Of a stretch of 64,000 nt of DNA, positions 8,948 through 18,006 are shown in pieces. This DNA is from Paenibacillus sp. FSL R7-0337 (GTDB lineage Bacteria; Bacillota; Bacilli; Paenibacillales; Paenibacillaceae). The DNA lies in NCBI RefSeq assembly GCF_037969875.1, contig NZ_CP150218.1, forward strand, positions 248,001 through 312,000. The letters run 5' to 3'. Numbering within the stretch: the stretch's first letter is position 1; each line of letters starts with the position of its first letter. The position numbers and the translations under genes were made by a program. The notes beneath the pieces were generated by a model. It was given only the letters and a program-made list of their open reading frames with translations, had not been told where the DNA came from and ran no database searches.

Positions 8948-8965
8948 CTGAACAATGGGAACATG

Positions 8966-8992
8966 GAGATGCCGCGAGGCATTTTCTTTTTT
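8966..8992 (+). terminator. Terminator of the hemerythrin gene
   Basis: ATGCC-GCGA-GGCAT stem-loop followed by TTTCTTTTTT. Confidence 0.65.
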
Positions 8993-9065
8993 ATAAGCAG
9001 CTTTAACATTCCTTTTTAAATGAGCGGACGGGAAGGTGCTCAGCCTATTCGAGAGGGGGATTACA

Positions 9066-9743
9066 ATGGATTGCCTGGGCTGCAGAATTGCGAACGGGGT
9101 GGAACCCGGCCTGAATATTGTTTATGAGAATGAATATATCACCTGTGTACTCGATATCGATCCTTTCAATGAAGGCCATACTCTGATTCTGCCGAAAAGG
9201 CACTATTGGGACGTCGATGAGATGGATGCGGAAACTGCCCACGCCGTTATGGACGCTTCACAGAAGCTCTCTGCGCTGCTCAAACGGCTGTACCAGCCGG
9301 ATGGGATCCGAATCATTGCTGATGGCGGTAAATTCAACGATCTGACCCACTACCACATGCATGTGCTTCCCAGATACGAGGGGGACGGGCTATTGTGGGG
9401 AGAACCGTTGCACCCGGATGGAGCCGGGCAACGGCTTGGCGAGACGAGACAAAGAATGGTAGAAGCGTTGGAGGAGAAAGAACCGATGCTGAAAAAAGCG
9501 ATGGACACGCTAGAGTTTCTAAGTCAGGACGCGGCAGCGCGAATGGCTTATGATGCCCGAATGAAGGCGCTGAGTGATGAGCATTCCCGTATTGAAAGTG
9601 CCGAAGAAAAGGGTAGAACGGATTCAAGCAGAGAAATAGCTATCCGGCTTTTAGACCGCGGCATAGACCTGCAAACCATTTCCGAAGCCACTGGCTTATC
9701 GGTTGAAGAAATTAAGGAAGCACGCAAGTTTATCACAGGTTGA
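9066..9743 (+). CDS. HIT-family hydrolase fused to an Rpn-nuclease-type C-terminal tail
   Basis: Residues 1-135 are a HIT domain (nucleotide phosphoramidase/hydrolase fold): CLGCRIANG at the start, DPFNEGHTLILPKRH, and the catalytic histidine triad HYHMH at residues 95-99. Residues about 136-225 do not belong to HIT proteins. They resemble the end of Rpn/PD-(D/E)XK transposon-type nucleases: a helix with LEFLSQDAAARMAYDARMKA, then the closing motif RLLDRGIDLQTISEATGLS. The nuclease core itself is absent. The start at 9066 is chosen because GAGAGGGGGA lies 6 bp upstream and MDCLGC is the usual HIT beginning; an upstream GTG at 9036 is less likely. The join may be an old gene fusion by capture of a transposon nuclease tail. 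Confidence 0.88.
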   Translation: MDCLGCRIANGVEPGLNIVYENEYITCVLDIDPFNEGHTLILPKRHYWDVDEMDAETAHAVMDASQKLSALLKRLYQPDGIRIIADGGKFNDLTHYHMHVLPRYEGDGLLWGEPLHPDGAGQRLGETRQRMVEALEEKEPMLKKAMDTLEFLSQDAAARMAYDARMKALSDEHSRIESAEEKGRTDSSREIAIRLLDRGIDLQTISEATGLSVEEIKEARKFITG

Positions 9744-9827
9744 CGGCACAGTTTATACCTGGTGAATACTTTGTGTTATGATTTGAAGTAGATAGGATAG
9801 AAACTTACTTTAAGGGAGTGGGATGAA

Positions 9828-11027
9828 GTGAAAAACATGCGGATGCTGGCCGGGGCTGCGGTCATGGTGCTGGTGCTTGGACTGGTGAATGTCTATATTG
9901 GATGGCATCTGTCCGTATTGCTCCAGGCATGGCTGCCGGGGATGAATACTGCTGTGTACTGGACTGTCTTTCTTGTCATTTCCTTCTCTTATATGATTGG
10001 ACGGGTGCCGCTGCCGCAGGCGCTCAGACCGGTAGGCAGGTTGTTCAAGGTGATCGGCTCATATTATTTGGCTTGTATGGAGTTCGCCGTGATCATGCTG
10101 CCGCTGACCGATCTGCTCTATGGTGTACTGGCGCTCGCAGGCGCGAATCTCTCCGCATTCGTCACAGAAGCCGGGACTACAGTGCTGGTATTGCTCGCCG
10201 TCTTCCTGATCTGGGGATCGCGCAATGCCTGGAGTACTGTGGTGCGTACCCACCGGCTTAAGGTGGAAAAATCCATCGGAACCAGCGTACCGCTGACAGT
10301 AGCGGTAGCCTCCGACCTGCATCTGGGTAACATTGTCGGCAACCGCCATCTGCGCAGAATGGTCAGGGAGATGAACGCGATGAACCCGGATATCATTCTA
10401 CTGGCCGGAGATGTGCTGGATGACAGCATTGAGCCTTTTCTCCGCAATGGGATGGAGCAGCAGCTGAAGCAGTTGAAGGCACGTTATGGGGTATACGCTG
10501 TGCTGGGCAATCACGAATACTACGGCGGTTCGATTGCGCAGTATACGGAGGTTATGCGGAGTGTCGGTATTCAGGTGTTACAGGATGAGGTGGTAGAGAC
10601 ATCTGGAGTCTACGTGGTTGGGCGCAAAGACAAGACTGTTGAAGCTATGGAGGCCGGTGGACGGCTCAGCGTGGAAGACCTACTTACGGGACTTGACCGC
10701 AGCAAGCCGATCCTGATGATGGATCATCAGCCTACTGGCTTCGGAATTGCTTCAGAGGCTGGAGTAGATGTGCTGCTGTCGGGTCATACCCACCGGGGGC
10801 AGATTGCACCGAATCACTGGATTACCCGTCGCCTGTTCGAGCTGGATTGGGGCTATCTGCTCAAAAACAAGCTGCATGTCATCGTCTCGTCCGGCTACGG
10901 AACCTGGGGACCGCCGATCCGGCTGGCCAGCCGCTCGGAGCTGATTAAGCTGGAGCTTGTGCTGGATGGCAGTATGAGCTATGGTGAAGACAAGGTGTCA
11001 CCTGCGGCTAAGCCTGTTTTGATCTAA
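9828..11027 (+). CDS. Membrane-anchored metallophosphoesterase (YkuE/YaeI-like)
   Basis: About 130 N-terminal residues form four hydrophobic segments; a calcineurin-like phosphoesterase domain follows. Metal-site motifs are in order: ASDLHLG (D-x-H), LLAGDVLDD (GD-x2-D), LGNHEYYGG (GNHE), MMDHQP and SGHTHRGQ (GH-x-H). Members with this plan act on phospholipid-linked or nucleotide substrates at the membrane; the substrate here is unknown. The GTG at 9828 has AAGGGAGTGGG upstream; the ATG at 9837 is the alternative. The gene is followed by a terminator at 11053. Confidence 0.9.
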   Translation: MKNMRMLAGAAVMVLVLGLVNVYIGWHLSVLLQAWLPGMNTAVYWTVFLVISFSYMIGRVPLPQALRPVGRLFKVIGSYYLACMEFAVIMLPLTDLLYGVLALAGANLSAFVTEAGTTVLVLLAVFLIWGSRNAWSTVVRTHRLKVEKSIGTSVPLTVAVASDLHLGNIVGNRHLRRMVREMNAMNPDIILLAGDVLDDSIEPFLRNGMEQQLKQLKARYGVYAVLGNHEYYGGSIAQYTEVMRSVGIQVLQDEVVETSGVYVVGRKDKTVEAMEAGGRLSVEDLLTGLDRSKPILMMDHQPTGFGIASEAGVDVLLSGHTHRGQIAPNHWITRRLFELDWGYLLKNKLHVIVSSGYGTWGPPIRLASRSELIKLELVLDGSMSYGEDKVSPAAKPVLI

Positions 11028-11052
11028 CGTAAACTTGCATGTAGCTGTATCG

Positions 11053-11089
11053 AATCCTCTGCCTTTCTTAGGAAGGGTAGGGGGTTTTT
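11053..11089 (+). terminator. Terminator after the metallophosphoesterase gene
   Basis: A 15-bp stem, AATCCTCTGCCTTTC with GAAGGGTAGGGGGTT, closes if G-T pairs are allowed, and is followed by a T tract. Confidence 0.7.
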
Positions 11090-11198
11090 GTTTGGTTTGG
11101 GGGGAGTTGCTGCAATTCTTTTGACAATCCTGATGGAATCAGCTAATCTTTCTGTAGATATAGTTAAGCTATTAACTAAATGGAGTTGAACTTACCGC

Positions 11199-11651
11199 AT
11201 GGATGATTTACAAAAGGTTGTGCTTGAGCTGCCGCTTGAAAATGAGGTTTTCTTCGCCTTGGTGGGAGCGACTGCCGGCACTGTGGCCGTCTCCGAGAAA
11301 TACTGGCAGGCGCAGGGGCTGAACGGGGCAAGAATCCGCGTACTGGTTGAGATTGCGAAGCACGGGGGATCGATCCTGCCCTCGCTGCTTGCTGAGCGAA
11401 TCACGGTAACCAAAGCCAACATCAGCCTGCTGCTGACTCCGCTGGAGAAGGATGGTTATATTACGCGGGCGGCTCACGCACAGGATGGACGTAAGACAGT
11501 CATTTCGCTGACCGATGCAGGTAAGAACCTGCTGCTGGAACAGCTGCCGGGGAACCGGGAAGCAGTTTCGGAGGTAATGAACCGGCTGAATGAGACGGAG
11601 CTGCACCTGCTGCTGGAGCTACTGAATAAGCTGGTCCGGGGACAAGGTTAG
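11199..11651 (+). CDS. MarR family transcriptional regulator
   Basis: A 150-residue winged-helix regulator. The recognition region is LLAERITVTKANISLLLTPLEKDGYI (about residues 63-90), followed by the beta-wing AAHAQDGRKTVISLTDAG, which is the MarR signature. Helices at both ends would form the dimer interface. It lies 49 bp upstream of an NmrA-like reductase gene on the same strand, so it probably controls that gene and itself in response to a redox or electrophile signal. RBS: a weak GGAGTTG precedes the ATG. Confidence 0.9.
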   Translation: MDDLQKVVLELPLENEVFFALVGATAGTVAVSEKYWQAQGLNGARIRVLVEIAKHGGSILPSLLAERITVTKANISLLLTPLEKDGYITRAAHAQDGRKTVISLTDAGKNLLLEQLPGNREAVSEVMNRLNETELHLLLELLNKLVRGQG

Positions 11652-11700
11652 CAGCTCAAGCTGCTGCTCGTTACCCGATAAGATTGAGGAGGAATCAATT

Positions 11701-12516
11701 ATGACAATCATGATTACAGGGGCTGCCGGTCAGCTGGGGCGTCTGATTATTGAACAGTTACGTCAGCGCCTGCCGGCCCGGCAGATCGTTGTCGGGGTCC
11801 GCAGGATGGAGCAAGCGGTTCTTTTCCGGGAGCTTGGAATTGAAGTCCGTAAGGTGGATTACGACCTGCCGGAAACACTGGATGAAGCCTTCCACGGGAT
11901 TTCCCGGCTGCTGCTGATTTCCAGTTCGCATACAGATGATGATGTGCGTCTCGCCCAGCATAAGCGGGTTATTGATGCAGCGAAGCGAGGCGGGGTCCGG
12001 CAGCTGCTTTATACAGGTTTTGCTTTTTCGCAGCAAAGTACAGACAGTAGTAAGCCGGGGAATGTGCACGCCCTGACGGAACAGGCGATCCTAGAGTCCG
12101 GGCTGGGCTATACCTTTTTGCGTAACGGATTGTATATGGATTTCTTAGGAGTACTGGGCCTGAAGGAAGCGATCTCCAGTGGACAGCTGGCTACGGCGCC
12201 GGGAGAATGGAGGTTCAATTCGGTAACACGCGCAGACCTGGCTCTGGCTACGGCTGCTGCGCTTGGGAGTGGAGAGTCCGGCAATCAGGTTTATGAGCTG
12301 GCTGCTTCCCGAACCTGGGATTTCGCAGATCTGGCTGAAGTGTTGACTGAGGTTGCCGGGAAGCCGGTTGTACATGTTCAGGATGCGAGTGTTCAGCACT
12401 GGATATACACTTGGCTCCGCAAGCTGGATACGGCTTCCACCTCCGGGGATTTGGAGCGGCTTATGGGCAGACCGGTCACCCCGCTGAGGGACAGCATTCT
12501 CCCCTTTATAGTGTAG
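11701..12516 (+). CDS. NmrA-like NAD(P)H-binding oxidoreductase (YtfG/QorB type)
   Basis: The 271-residue atypical SDR starts with the Rossmann motif TGAAGQLGRL (residues 6-15) and carries the RR pair of an NADP-preferring protein (GVRRMEQ). It lacks the Tyr-x3-Lys catalytic pair of classical SDRs; VRQLLYTGFAF and TFLRNGLYMD are typical of the NmrA/QorB group. Such proteins reduce quinones or sense the NADP state. RBS TGAGGAGG is 8 bp upstream. Pairing with a MarR gene suggests inducible quinone or electrophile detoxification. Confidence 0.88.
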   Translation: MTIMITGAAGQLGRLIIEQLRQRLPARQIVVGVRRMEQAVLFRELGIEVRKVDYDLPETLDEAFHGISRLLLISSSHTDDDVRLAQHKRVIDAAKRGGVRQLLYTGFAFSQQSTDSSKPGNVHALTEQAILESGLGYTFLRNGLYMDFLGVLGLKEAISSGQLATAPGEWRFNSVTRADLALATAAALGSGESGNQVYELAASRTWDFADLAEVLTEVAGKPVVHVQDASVQHWIYTWLRKLDTASTSGDLERLMGRPVTPLRDSILPFIV

Positions 12517-12625
12517 AATGTATTGACTTAATAGAGATTGTTGAGGTGAAGTCCTATTGTCTTGAGCTGGGTTTGTTGCTAGTATGATGACATTGATCAG
12601 GCAAGCCGGAGGGAGCGTATGTAAG

Positions 12626-13303
12626 TTGAAAAAGATACTGGTAGCCGACGACGATGTTCATATCCGCACGCTGCTGCGGCATGTTCTTACCAGAGAGGGA
12701 TATCAAGCGATAGAAGCCGGAGACGGGCTGGAAGCGGCGGCACGCATGAAGGAGCAGACGGTCGATCTGGCGGTGGTGGATGTGATGATGCCGCATATGG
12801 ACGGATTGGAGCTGTGTGCATACATAAGGGAGAACTACGATATTCCCGTAATTCTGCTGACGGCCCGTCAGCAGCTCAGTGATAAGGAGCAGGGGTATCT
12901 GCACGGGACGGATGATTATGTGACCAAGCCTTTTGAGCCGGAGGAGCTGCTCTTTCGCATCAAGGCCTTGTTCCGCCGGTATTCCATCGCCTCAGATGAC
13001 CGGATTCGCCTGAATTCGCTGGTGATAGACCGTAAGAATTACGAGATCAGTGACGGGACGGAGGTGCTGCTGCTGCCGGTGAAGGAGTTCGAGCTGCTGG
13101 CCCAGCTGGCGCAATATCCGGGACGCCTGTTCACACGTGGTGAGCTAATTGAGCTGGTCTGGGGAGCGGACTACGAAGGGGACGAGCGGACCGTGGATGT
13201 GCATATCAAGCGCCTGCGTCAGCGGTTCAGCGAATACCAGAATGATTTTACCATCCGCACGGTACGGGGAATTGGCTACAAAGTGGATATGGTGAACTCA
13301 TGA
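12626..13303 (+). CDS. OmpR-family response regulator
   Basis: Receiver domain: acidic pocket ADDD (residues 7-10), phosphoacceptor D52 in VVDVMMPHMDG, Lys in YVTKPF. A winged-helix effector domain follows (about residues 130-225, ending IRTVRGIGYKV). I place the start at a TTG (12626), which gives the family-typical MKKILVADDD with GGAGGG 12 bp upstream; an in-frame ATG at 12584 would add 14 residues without family support. The stop overlaps the kinase start by 4 bp (ATGA). A likely target is the ABC exporter at 14967. Confidence 0.92.
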   Translation: MKKILVADDDVHIRTLLRHVLTREGYQAIEAGDGLEAAARMKEQTVDLAVVDVMMPHMDGLELCAYIRENYDIPVILLTARQQLSDKEQGYLHGTDDYVTKPFEPEELLFRIKALFRRYSIASDDRIRLNSLVIDRKNYEISDGTEVLLLPVKEFELLAQLAQYPGRLFTRGELIELVWGADYEGDERTVDVHIKRLRQRFSEYQNDFTIRTVRGIGYKVDMVNS

Positions 13304-14691
13304 GATCGCTCTATGTACGGATGAGTATCATCTTCTGCTCGGTGATTATGATCAGCAGTGTGCTGGGATTTCTGGTCTCTAACCTCTATTACCAGTCCCA
13401 AGTCAAGCCGAAAAATGATGCCAAGCTGACCCGGATGGCCATAGGTTTGCAGCAGTTCATCGAGGATCACCCGGATGCGGTGGAAGAATATCTACTGAGT
13501 ACAGCTTCCCTGGGGTATAAGATGTATCTGGTCAACGCTGACGGGGAAGAACGCTTCTACGGCCTGCCTTTTCGCAAAAATGACCTCAAGGAGGAGGCGC
13601 TGCGCAGTGTGCTGGACGGGGAGATCTACCATGGGGTGGGGAATTTCCCCGGCCAGCTGTTCGTGACAGGCTTTTTCGATAATCAGCTCAGCAATTCCAT
13701 TGGGGTGCCGGTTCATATTAACGGGGAGACCTATGCCTTATTCATGCGTCCGGATGCTCAGGTGCAGTTCGGGGAGCTGCGGATCTTTTTTGTCGTGATC
13801 ATTGGGGTCATTATTCTACTAAGCCTGTGGTTCATGCTGATTACTGTATTTCATGTGGTGCGACCGATCACCCGGCTGACCGAGGCCACGCTCCTAATCT
13901 CCAAAGGGCGCTACGACATCAAGCTCTACACCGCACGCCGCGACGAGATCGGACAACTGGCATCTCACTTCATGACGATGAGCCGCGAGCTGGAGCGCAC
14001 GAACCGGGCAAGACAGGAGTTTGTCGCCAATGTCTCGCATGAGATTGAATCACCGCTAACCTCAATTCAGGGCTTCGCCCATGCGCTCCAGGACGGTACT
14101 CTGCCGGAAGTCCAGCGTCTGGAGTATCTGTCCATTATCGGGGATGAGAGCCGGCGGTTGTCCATGCTCAGCACGCAGCTGCTTACCTTGTCCTCACTGG
14201 ATTATGACGAGCATGCTCTGCAGAAAAGAAGCTTCGATCTGCGCGCCCAGCTGCGCCAGGTAATTCAGATTATGGAGTGGCATCTTACGGAGAAGGAGCT
14301 GGCGGTACGGCTGCATGCCGCAGACATCACACTTACGGGCGATTCCAATCTGCTCTATCAGGTGTGGATGAATCTGGTGACGAATGCGATCAAATACACT
14401 CCGGCGGGCGGGACCCTCAGCATTGCAGCCTATGTGGAGGGCCAGCAATGTATTGTAACGGTGACCGACAACGGTGCGGGCATTCCGGCAGAGCAGCTGC
14501 CGATGATCTTTGACCGGTTCTACAAGGTGGATCAGTCGCGCTCCCGTGAGCCGGGCAGCAGCGGGCTGGGGCTGGCGATTGCCCAAAAGATCGTCCAGGC
14601 GCATGGCGGAACCATCGAGGTGACGAGCACAGTAGGGGAAGGAACTGCGTTCACTGTTTCTTTGCCCCGCTACCCTAACGATATAGATTGA
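13300..14691 (+). CDS. Sensor histidine kinase (HAMP-HisKA-HATPase)
   Basis: The 463-residue kinase has a first membrane segment at residues 8-28, an extracellular sensor of about 135 residues, a second membrane segment near 162-184, a HAMP linker, HisKA with H247 in VSHEIESPLTS, and a HATPase domain: N box NLVTNAIKYTP, G1 VTDNGAGIP, F box FDRFYKVDQSRS, G2 GSSGLGLAIA. The H box reads HEIESPL where HELRTPL is usual; the phosphoacceptor is intact. It is translationally coupled to the preceding regulator gene. The signal is unknown. Confidence 0.93.
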   Translation: MRSLYVRMSIIFCSVIMISSVLGFLVSNLYYQSQVKPKNDAKLTRMAIGLQQFIEDHPDAVEEYLLSTASLGYKMYLVNADGEERFYGLPFRKNDLKEEALRSVLDGEIYHGVGNFPGQLFVTGFFDNQLSNSIGVPVHINGETYALFMRPDAQVQFGELRIFFVVIIGVIILLSLWFMLITVFHVVRPITRLTEATLLISKGRYDIKLYTARRDEIGQLASHFMTMSRELERTNRARQEFVANVSHEIESPLTSIQGFAHALQDGTLPEVQRLEYLSIIGDESRRLSMLSTQLLTLSSLDYDEHALQKRSFDLRAQLRQVIQIMEWHLTEKELAVRLHAADITLTGDSNLLYQVWMNLVTNAIKYTPAGGTLSIAAYVEGQQCIVTVTDNGAGIPAEQLPMIFDRFYKVDQSRSREPGSSGLGLAIAQKIVQAHGGTIEVTSTVGEGTAFTVSLPRYPNDID

Positions 14692-14732
14692 TTAGTCATT
14701 CATAAAATAGATGAAAGCAACGGAGGGGAATT

Positions 14733-14870
14733 TGGAACTGTAGGAGCGTAGCGACCGCCTTTGTTCCCGGATTTCCACCAGGAACAGTGGTATAAATCAA
14801 GAAATCCGGGAACAACAGCGGCCGTAAGTCCAATATTCACCGCAGTTGCGCCTACCATCTGTTTTGGAAG
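14733..14870. repeat. Long inverted-repeat element between kinase and ABC genes
   Basis: Perfect 15-bp arms TTGTTCCCGGATTTC (14761-14775) and GAAATCCGGGAACAA (14801-14815) enclose a 25-nt loop. Flanking pieces can pair further: CCGC with GCGG next to the arms, and GTAGGAGCG (14740s) with CGCCTAC (about 14851-14857). There is no T tract, so it is not an ordinary terminator. It fills most of the gap 14692-14966; no gene is visible there. Confidence 0.7.
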
Positions 14871-14966
14871 CGTCTATATTCAATCTATATAGTGTAATTC
14901 TTTATTCATACTCCGTTCATCTTCACTCTCTAAACTGTGATTATACAGATTAGAAGGAGTGGTTAT

Positions 14967-16091
14967 ATGTTCTTGGCAATTCGGGAGATGAGGCACTCCA
15001 AAGCGCGTTACGGCCTCATTATGGTGATTATGCTGCTGGTATCGTTCCTGGTGCTGTTCGTCACCGGCTTGGCTAGAGGTCTTGCTTATGCCAACATTTC
15101 AGCGCTGAAAAATATGCCCGCCAATTACTTTGCCGTGCAGAGCGACGCGGATCATACCTTCAGACGTTCACAGTTAACGGATACGGAGCTTACGGCTGCC
15201 CGGGCGGTAGCCGGAGAGGCGAAGGCGACTCCGCTAGGGGTACAGACTAGTACAATAACAGCTGCCGGTACAGATGTTAAGGCGGATATTACGTTTTTTG
15301 CCGTAGATATGACGGGGATGCTGGCTCCTGATGTAACGGAAGGTGCCGCATTCACCAATGACGTTCAAGGGAGCGCGGTTGCAGACTCCAAACTTAAACA
15401 GTCTGGCGTTACAATTGGCAGTACGATTCGTGATCAGGCTTCCGGCATGAGCTGGACGGTTACCGGATTCGTGAAGGCCAGCTCCTATAGCCATACTCCG
15501 GTGGTCTATATCAATCAGCTGGACTGGCAGGCGATGAAGCAAGGAGCGGTTCAGGGAGGCGGTAGCTCAGGCAATGCCAATGCCCCATACAATGTTATCG
15601 CGCTGGATGTAACAGCGGCTCAAGCTGCGCAGATTGCAGATCAGCAACAGTCCGTAGAGGTAATTACGCAAAAGCAGGCGATCGCCAGTGTTCCCGGTTA
15701 CTCCGCCGAACAGAATTCGCTCCTGATGATGATTGTGTTCCTGTTCGTGATTGCTGCAGTAGTTCTTGCTGTATTCTTCTATGTCATTACGATCCAGAAG
15801 ACCAGCCAATTCGGTATCCTGAAAGCAATGGGGACTAAGATGTCCTATCTGGCCTGGAGTGTAGTCGGTCAAGTGATGCTGCTGTCTGTCGCCAGTCTGG
15901 CGCTGGGTATTCTGCTTACGCTTGGGATGAATATGGGCCTGCCCGACACGATGCCGTTTGAGCTGGACGGACAGACGATGGCGATGACCAGTCTGCTGTT
16001 CATAGGGATGTCCCTGTTGGGCTCGTTAATTTCGGTAGCAAGAGTAGCCAAGGTAGATGCCTTGGAAGCGATAGGGAGGACTGGAGCATGA
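14967..16091 (+). CDS. ABC transporter permease, FtsX/MacB type
   Basis: A 374-residue permease with a first membrane segment near residues 13-36, an extracellular domain to about residue 250, and three more segments in residues 255-365 ending with VARVAKVDALEAIG, a typical MacB/FtsX tail. The ATG at 14967 has AAGGAG (14954-14959) upstream; an earlier in-frame start at 14937 has none. Its stop overlaps the ATPase start (ATGA). The two-gene exporter lacks a HlyD-like adaptor, unlike the system at 509-3936. The neighbouring two-component system probably controls it. Confidence 0.9.
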   Translation: MFLAIREMRHSKARYGLIMVIMLLVSFLVLFVTGLARGLAYANISALKNMPANYFAVQSDADHTFRRSQLTDTELTAARAVAGEAKATPLGVQTSTITAAGTDVKADITFFAVDMTGMLAPDVTEGAAFTNDVQGSAVADSKLKQSGVTIGSTIRDQASGMSWTVTGFVKASSYSHTPVVYINQLDWQAMKQGAVQGGGSSGNANAPYNVIALDVTAAQAAQIADQQQSVEVITQKQAIASVPGYSAEQNSLLMMIVFLFVIAAVVLAVFFYVITIQKTSQFGILKAMGTKMSYLAWSVVGQVMLLSVASLALGILLTLGMNMGLPDTMPFELDGQTMAMTSLLFIGMSLLGSLISVARVAKVDALEAIGRTGA

Positions 16092-16765
16092 GTGCGAAAT
16101 TAGTGATGAAGCAGGTAACCAAGACTTACGGGGATGGGGACGGGGCGATGACCGTATTGAACCATCTGGACCTTACGGTGAACGAGGGCGAATTCATAGC
16201 AGTACTGGGACCATCCGGCTCCGGGAAAAGCACGTTTCTCTCCGCAGCCGGCGCGCTGCTCACGCCTACCAGCGGAGAGATCCTCCTCGACGGCGAGTCG
16301 CTGCGTGACAAGGACAAGGGGGCACTGACGGAGCTGAGGCTGAAAAAAATCGGCTTCATGTTCCAAAGTGCGCAGCTGCTGCCGTTCCTGAAGGTAGAAG
16401 AGCAATTGCTCTATGTAGCGAAGCTTGCCAAGCTGAGTCAAAAGGAAGCGAAGGTGCGTTCCGCCTATCTGCTGAAGCGTCTGGAGATCTGGGAACGCCG
16501 CAACCATTACCCCGAACAGCTGTCCGGGGGCGAGAAGCAGCGGGTGGCGATTGCCCGGGCATGGATGAACAAGCCGGCCATTCTGTTCGCGGATGAACCT
16601 ACAGCCAGCCTGGATTACAGCCGCGGCCGTGAGGTGGTGCGGATGATCGCCGACGAGGTGCGGAGCGAAGGGAAGGCCGCCGTGATGGTGACTCATGATG
16701 AACGGATGCTGGACTGGTGCGACCGGGTGCTGCATCTGGAGGATGGCGTGCTGGTTGAGGCGTAG
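16088..16765 (+). CDS. ABC transporter ATP-binding protein (LolD/MacB type)
   Basis: The 225-residue ATPase has Walker A GPSGSGKST (near residue 39), signature LSGGEKQRVAIARAW and Walker B AILFADEPTASLD, with the switch His in VTHDERM. Length is standard. It is coupled by a 4-bp overlap to the upstream permease. Together they probably export or extract a hydrophobic molecule such as an antimicrobial peptide or lipid. Confidence 0.93.
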   Translation: MSAKLVMKQVTKTYGDGDGAMTVLNHLDLTVNEGEFIAVLGPSGSGKSTFLSAAGALLTPTSGEILLDGESLRDKDKGALTELRLKKIGFMFQSAQLLPFLKVEEQLLYVAKLAKLSQKEAKVRSAYLLKRLEIWERRNHYPEQLSGGEKQRVAIARAWMNKPAILFADEPTASLDYSRGREVVRMIADEVRSEGKAAVMVTHDERMLDWCDRVLHLEDGVLVEA

Positions 16766-16845
16766 GGGATGAGATGACCTTGCCCTGTCGTTGAAGAATG
16801 TTTGGCCCCCTAAGCCCCATTAGCCTAGCTAATTCACCTTCGCGG

Positions 16846-17029
16846 TACAATTGTATTCGTTTCCACATTTATTCGGCGCTTCGAAGGCGCGTGAGCCAAA
16901 TGTAATCGCAAATCCGATTACATTCGGCACTTCGAAGACGTGTGAGCCAAATGTAATCGAAAAACCGACTACATTCGGTCTATATGCCTGCTTGCGAGCA
17001 CAATGTATACTGTTTTTCACATACGTTCG
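16846..17029. repeat. Array of four palindromic units, 50-52 nt period
   Basis: Four imperfect palindromes of 31-32 nt, at 16846-16876, 16896-16927, 16947-16978 and 16999-17029, are separated by 19-20 nt. The second unit pairs CCAAATGTAATCG with CGATTACATTCGG across a short A-rich loop; the fourth has the different sequence CACAATGTATACTG with CACATACGTTCG. The spacers after units one and two, CGCTTCGAAGGCG and CACTTCGAAGACGTG, are small palindromes whose end pairs change together. Related units are at 20538-20669. With the terminator below, this array is all I see in the gap 16766-17104. Confidence 0.7.
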
Positions 17030-17052
17030 CCCTTGTAGCTTCGCAGAATGAC

Positions 17053-17089
17053 AAAAACCTGAACCTCAGAAAACGAGGTTCAGGTTTTT
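17053..17089. terminator. Strong bidirectional terminator
   Basis: Perfect 15-bp stem, AAAAACCTGAACCTC with GAGGTTCAGGTTTTT, around a 7-nt loop, between convergent genes. Confidence 0.92.
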
Positions 17090-17104
17090 GTTGATATCCC
17101 AGGT

Positions 17105-17959
17105 TCACACGCCCGAGTAGGCCATGAACCCGCCGTCTACGGGGATGGTCACCCCGGTCACGAACCCGGACATGCGCTCATCGGCCAGCCAGAGCAAGGT
17201 GCCGAGCAGATCCTCCGGTGTGCCGAAGCGGCGCATCGGGGTCTGTGAGATGATTTTGAGCGAACGTTCAGTTAATTCACCCTTCGGGTCCTTCAGCAGC
17301 TGTTCATTCTGTGCAGTGACGAAGAAGCCGGGGGCGATGGCATTCACCCGGATGCCGGACTCTGCCAGATGCACCGCAAGCCACTGAGTGAAGTTATTGA
17401 TGCCTGCCTTGGCCGCGCTGTAAGCCGGAACCTTGGTGAGTGGCGAAGCGGCGCTCATGGAGGATACGTTGATCACTGCAGCTCCGGAGCGTCCGAGCAT
17501 CTGCTTGGCGAAGATTTGGGTTGGAATTAATGTTCCGGTCAGATTGAGGTCGAGGACCGTGCGGAAGCCGCTCACGGACAGATCGAAGAAGGAGACGACA
17601 TCGGGATTCTCCAGATCCCCCGGCTCCAAGGTCTCCTTGGTAGTAATCGCAGAAGGTTGATTGCCCCCGGCACCGTTGATCAATAAGTCGCAGGGACCCC
17701 AGTGATTAAGGATCTCTTCCGCTGCCTGCCGGACACTCCCGGCATCCATAACATCACAAGCCAAGGCCAAGGACTGGCCGCCCCCCGAAGAGATCTGTGC
17801 AGCCAGAGCTGCTCCCTTGGCCTCCGTACGGTTCAGGATGGCGACCTTCATGCCTTGACGGGCCAGCTCCAGCGCCATGGTGCTGCAAAGGGCTCCGGCT
17901 CCTCCGGTAATGACAGCGGTCTTGCCTGCCAGCGCAGGCTGTAATGCCAACTCGGTCAT
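17105..17959 (-). CDS. SDR oxidoreductase, D-fructuronate/mannonate oxidoreductase-like
   Basis: A classical 284-residue SDR: cofactor motif TGGAGALCS near residue 18, NGAGG after beta-4, catalytic Ser in [10 protein letters not shown] and YSAAK for the Tyr-Lys pair, and the usual C-terminal GGFMAYSG. In this setting, beside a GntR regulator and uxaC, it most likely interconverts D-fructuronate (or tagaturonate) and D-mannonate, as the SDR-type UxuB/YjmF does in Bacillus. GAGGGG precedes the start. It is transcribed 47 bp downstream of the GntR gene. Substrate assignment is by context. Confidence 0.85.
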   Translation of the reverse strand: MTELALQPALAGKTAVITGGAGALCSTMALELARQGMKVAILNRTEAKGAALAAQISSGGGQSLALACDVMDAGSVRQAAEEILNHWGPCDLLINGAGGNQPSAITTKETLEPGDLENPDVVSFFDLSVSGFRTVLDLNLTGTLIPTQIFAKQMLGRSGAAVINVSSMSAASPLTKVPAYSAAKAGINNFTQWLAVHLAESGIRVNAIAPGFFVTAQNEQLLKDPKGELTERSLKIISQTPMRRFGTPEDLLGTLLWLADERMSGFVTGVTIPVDGGFMAYSGV

Positions 17960-18006
17960 AGTGATCCAACCCCTCTTGGTGAAAGTATGATTAGCGTAAG
18001 GTTCTA

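Noticed and set aside
9474..9743. A separate Rpn-like gene following a short HIT gene
   Set aside because: No stop codon or RBS occurs between the two parts; the frame is continuous, so it is a fusion.
16846..17029. CRISPR-like look of the palindromic array (32-nt repeat, 19-20 nt spacer)
   Set aside because: Repeat units differ too much from one another, two spacers are similar to each other, and there is no cas gene in the window.
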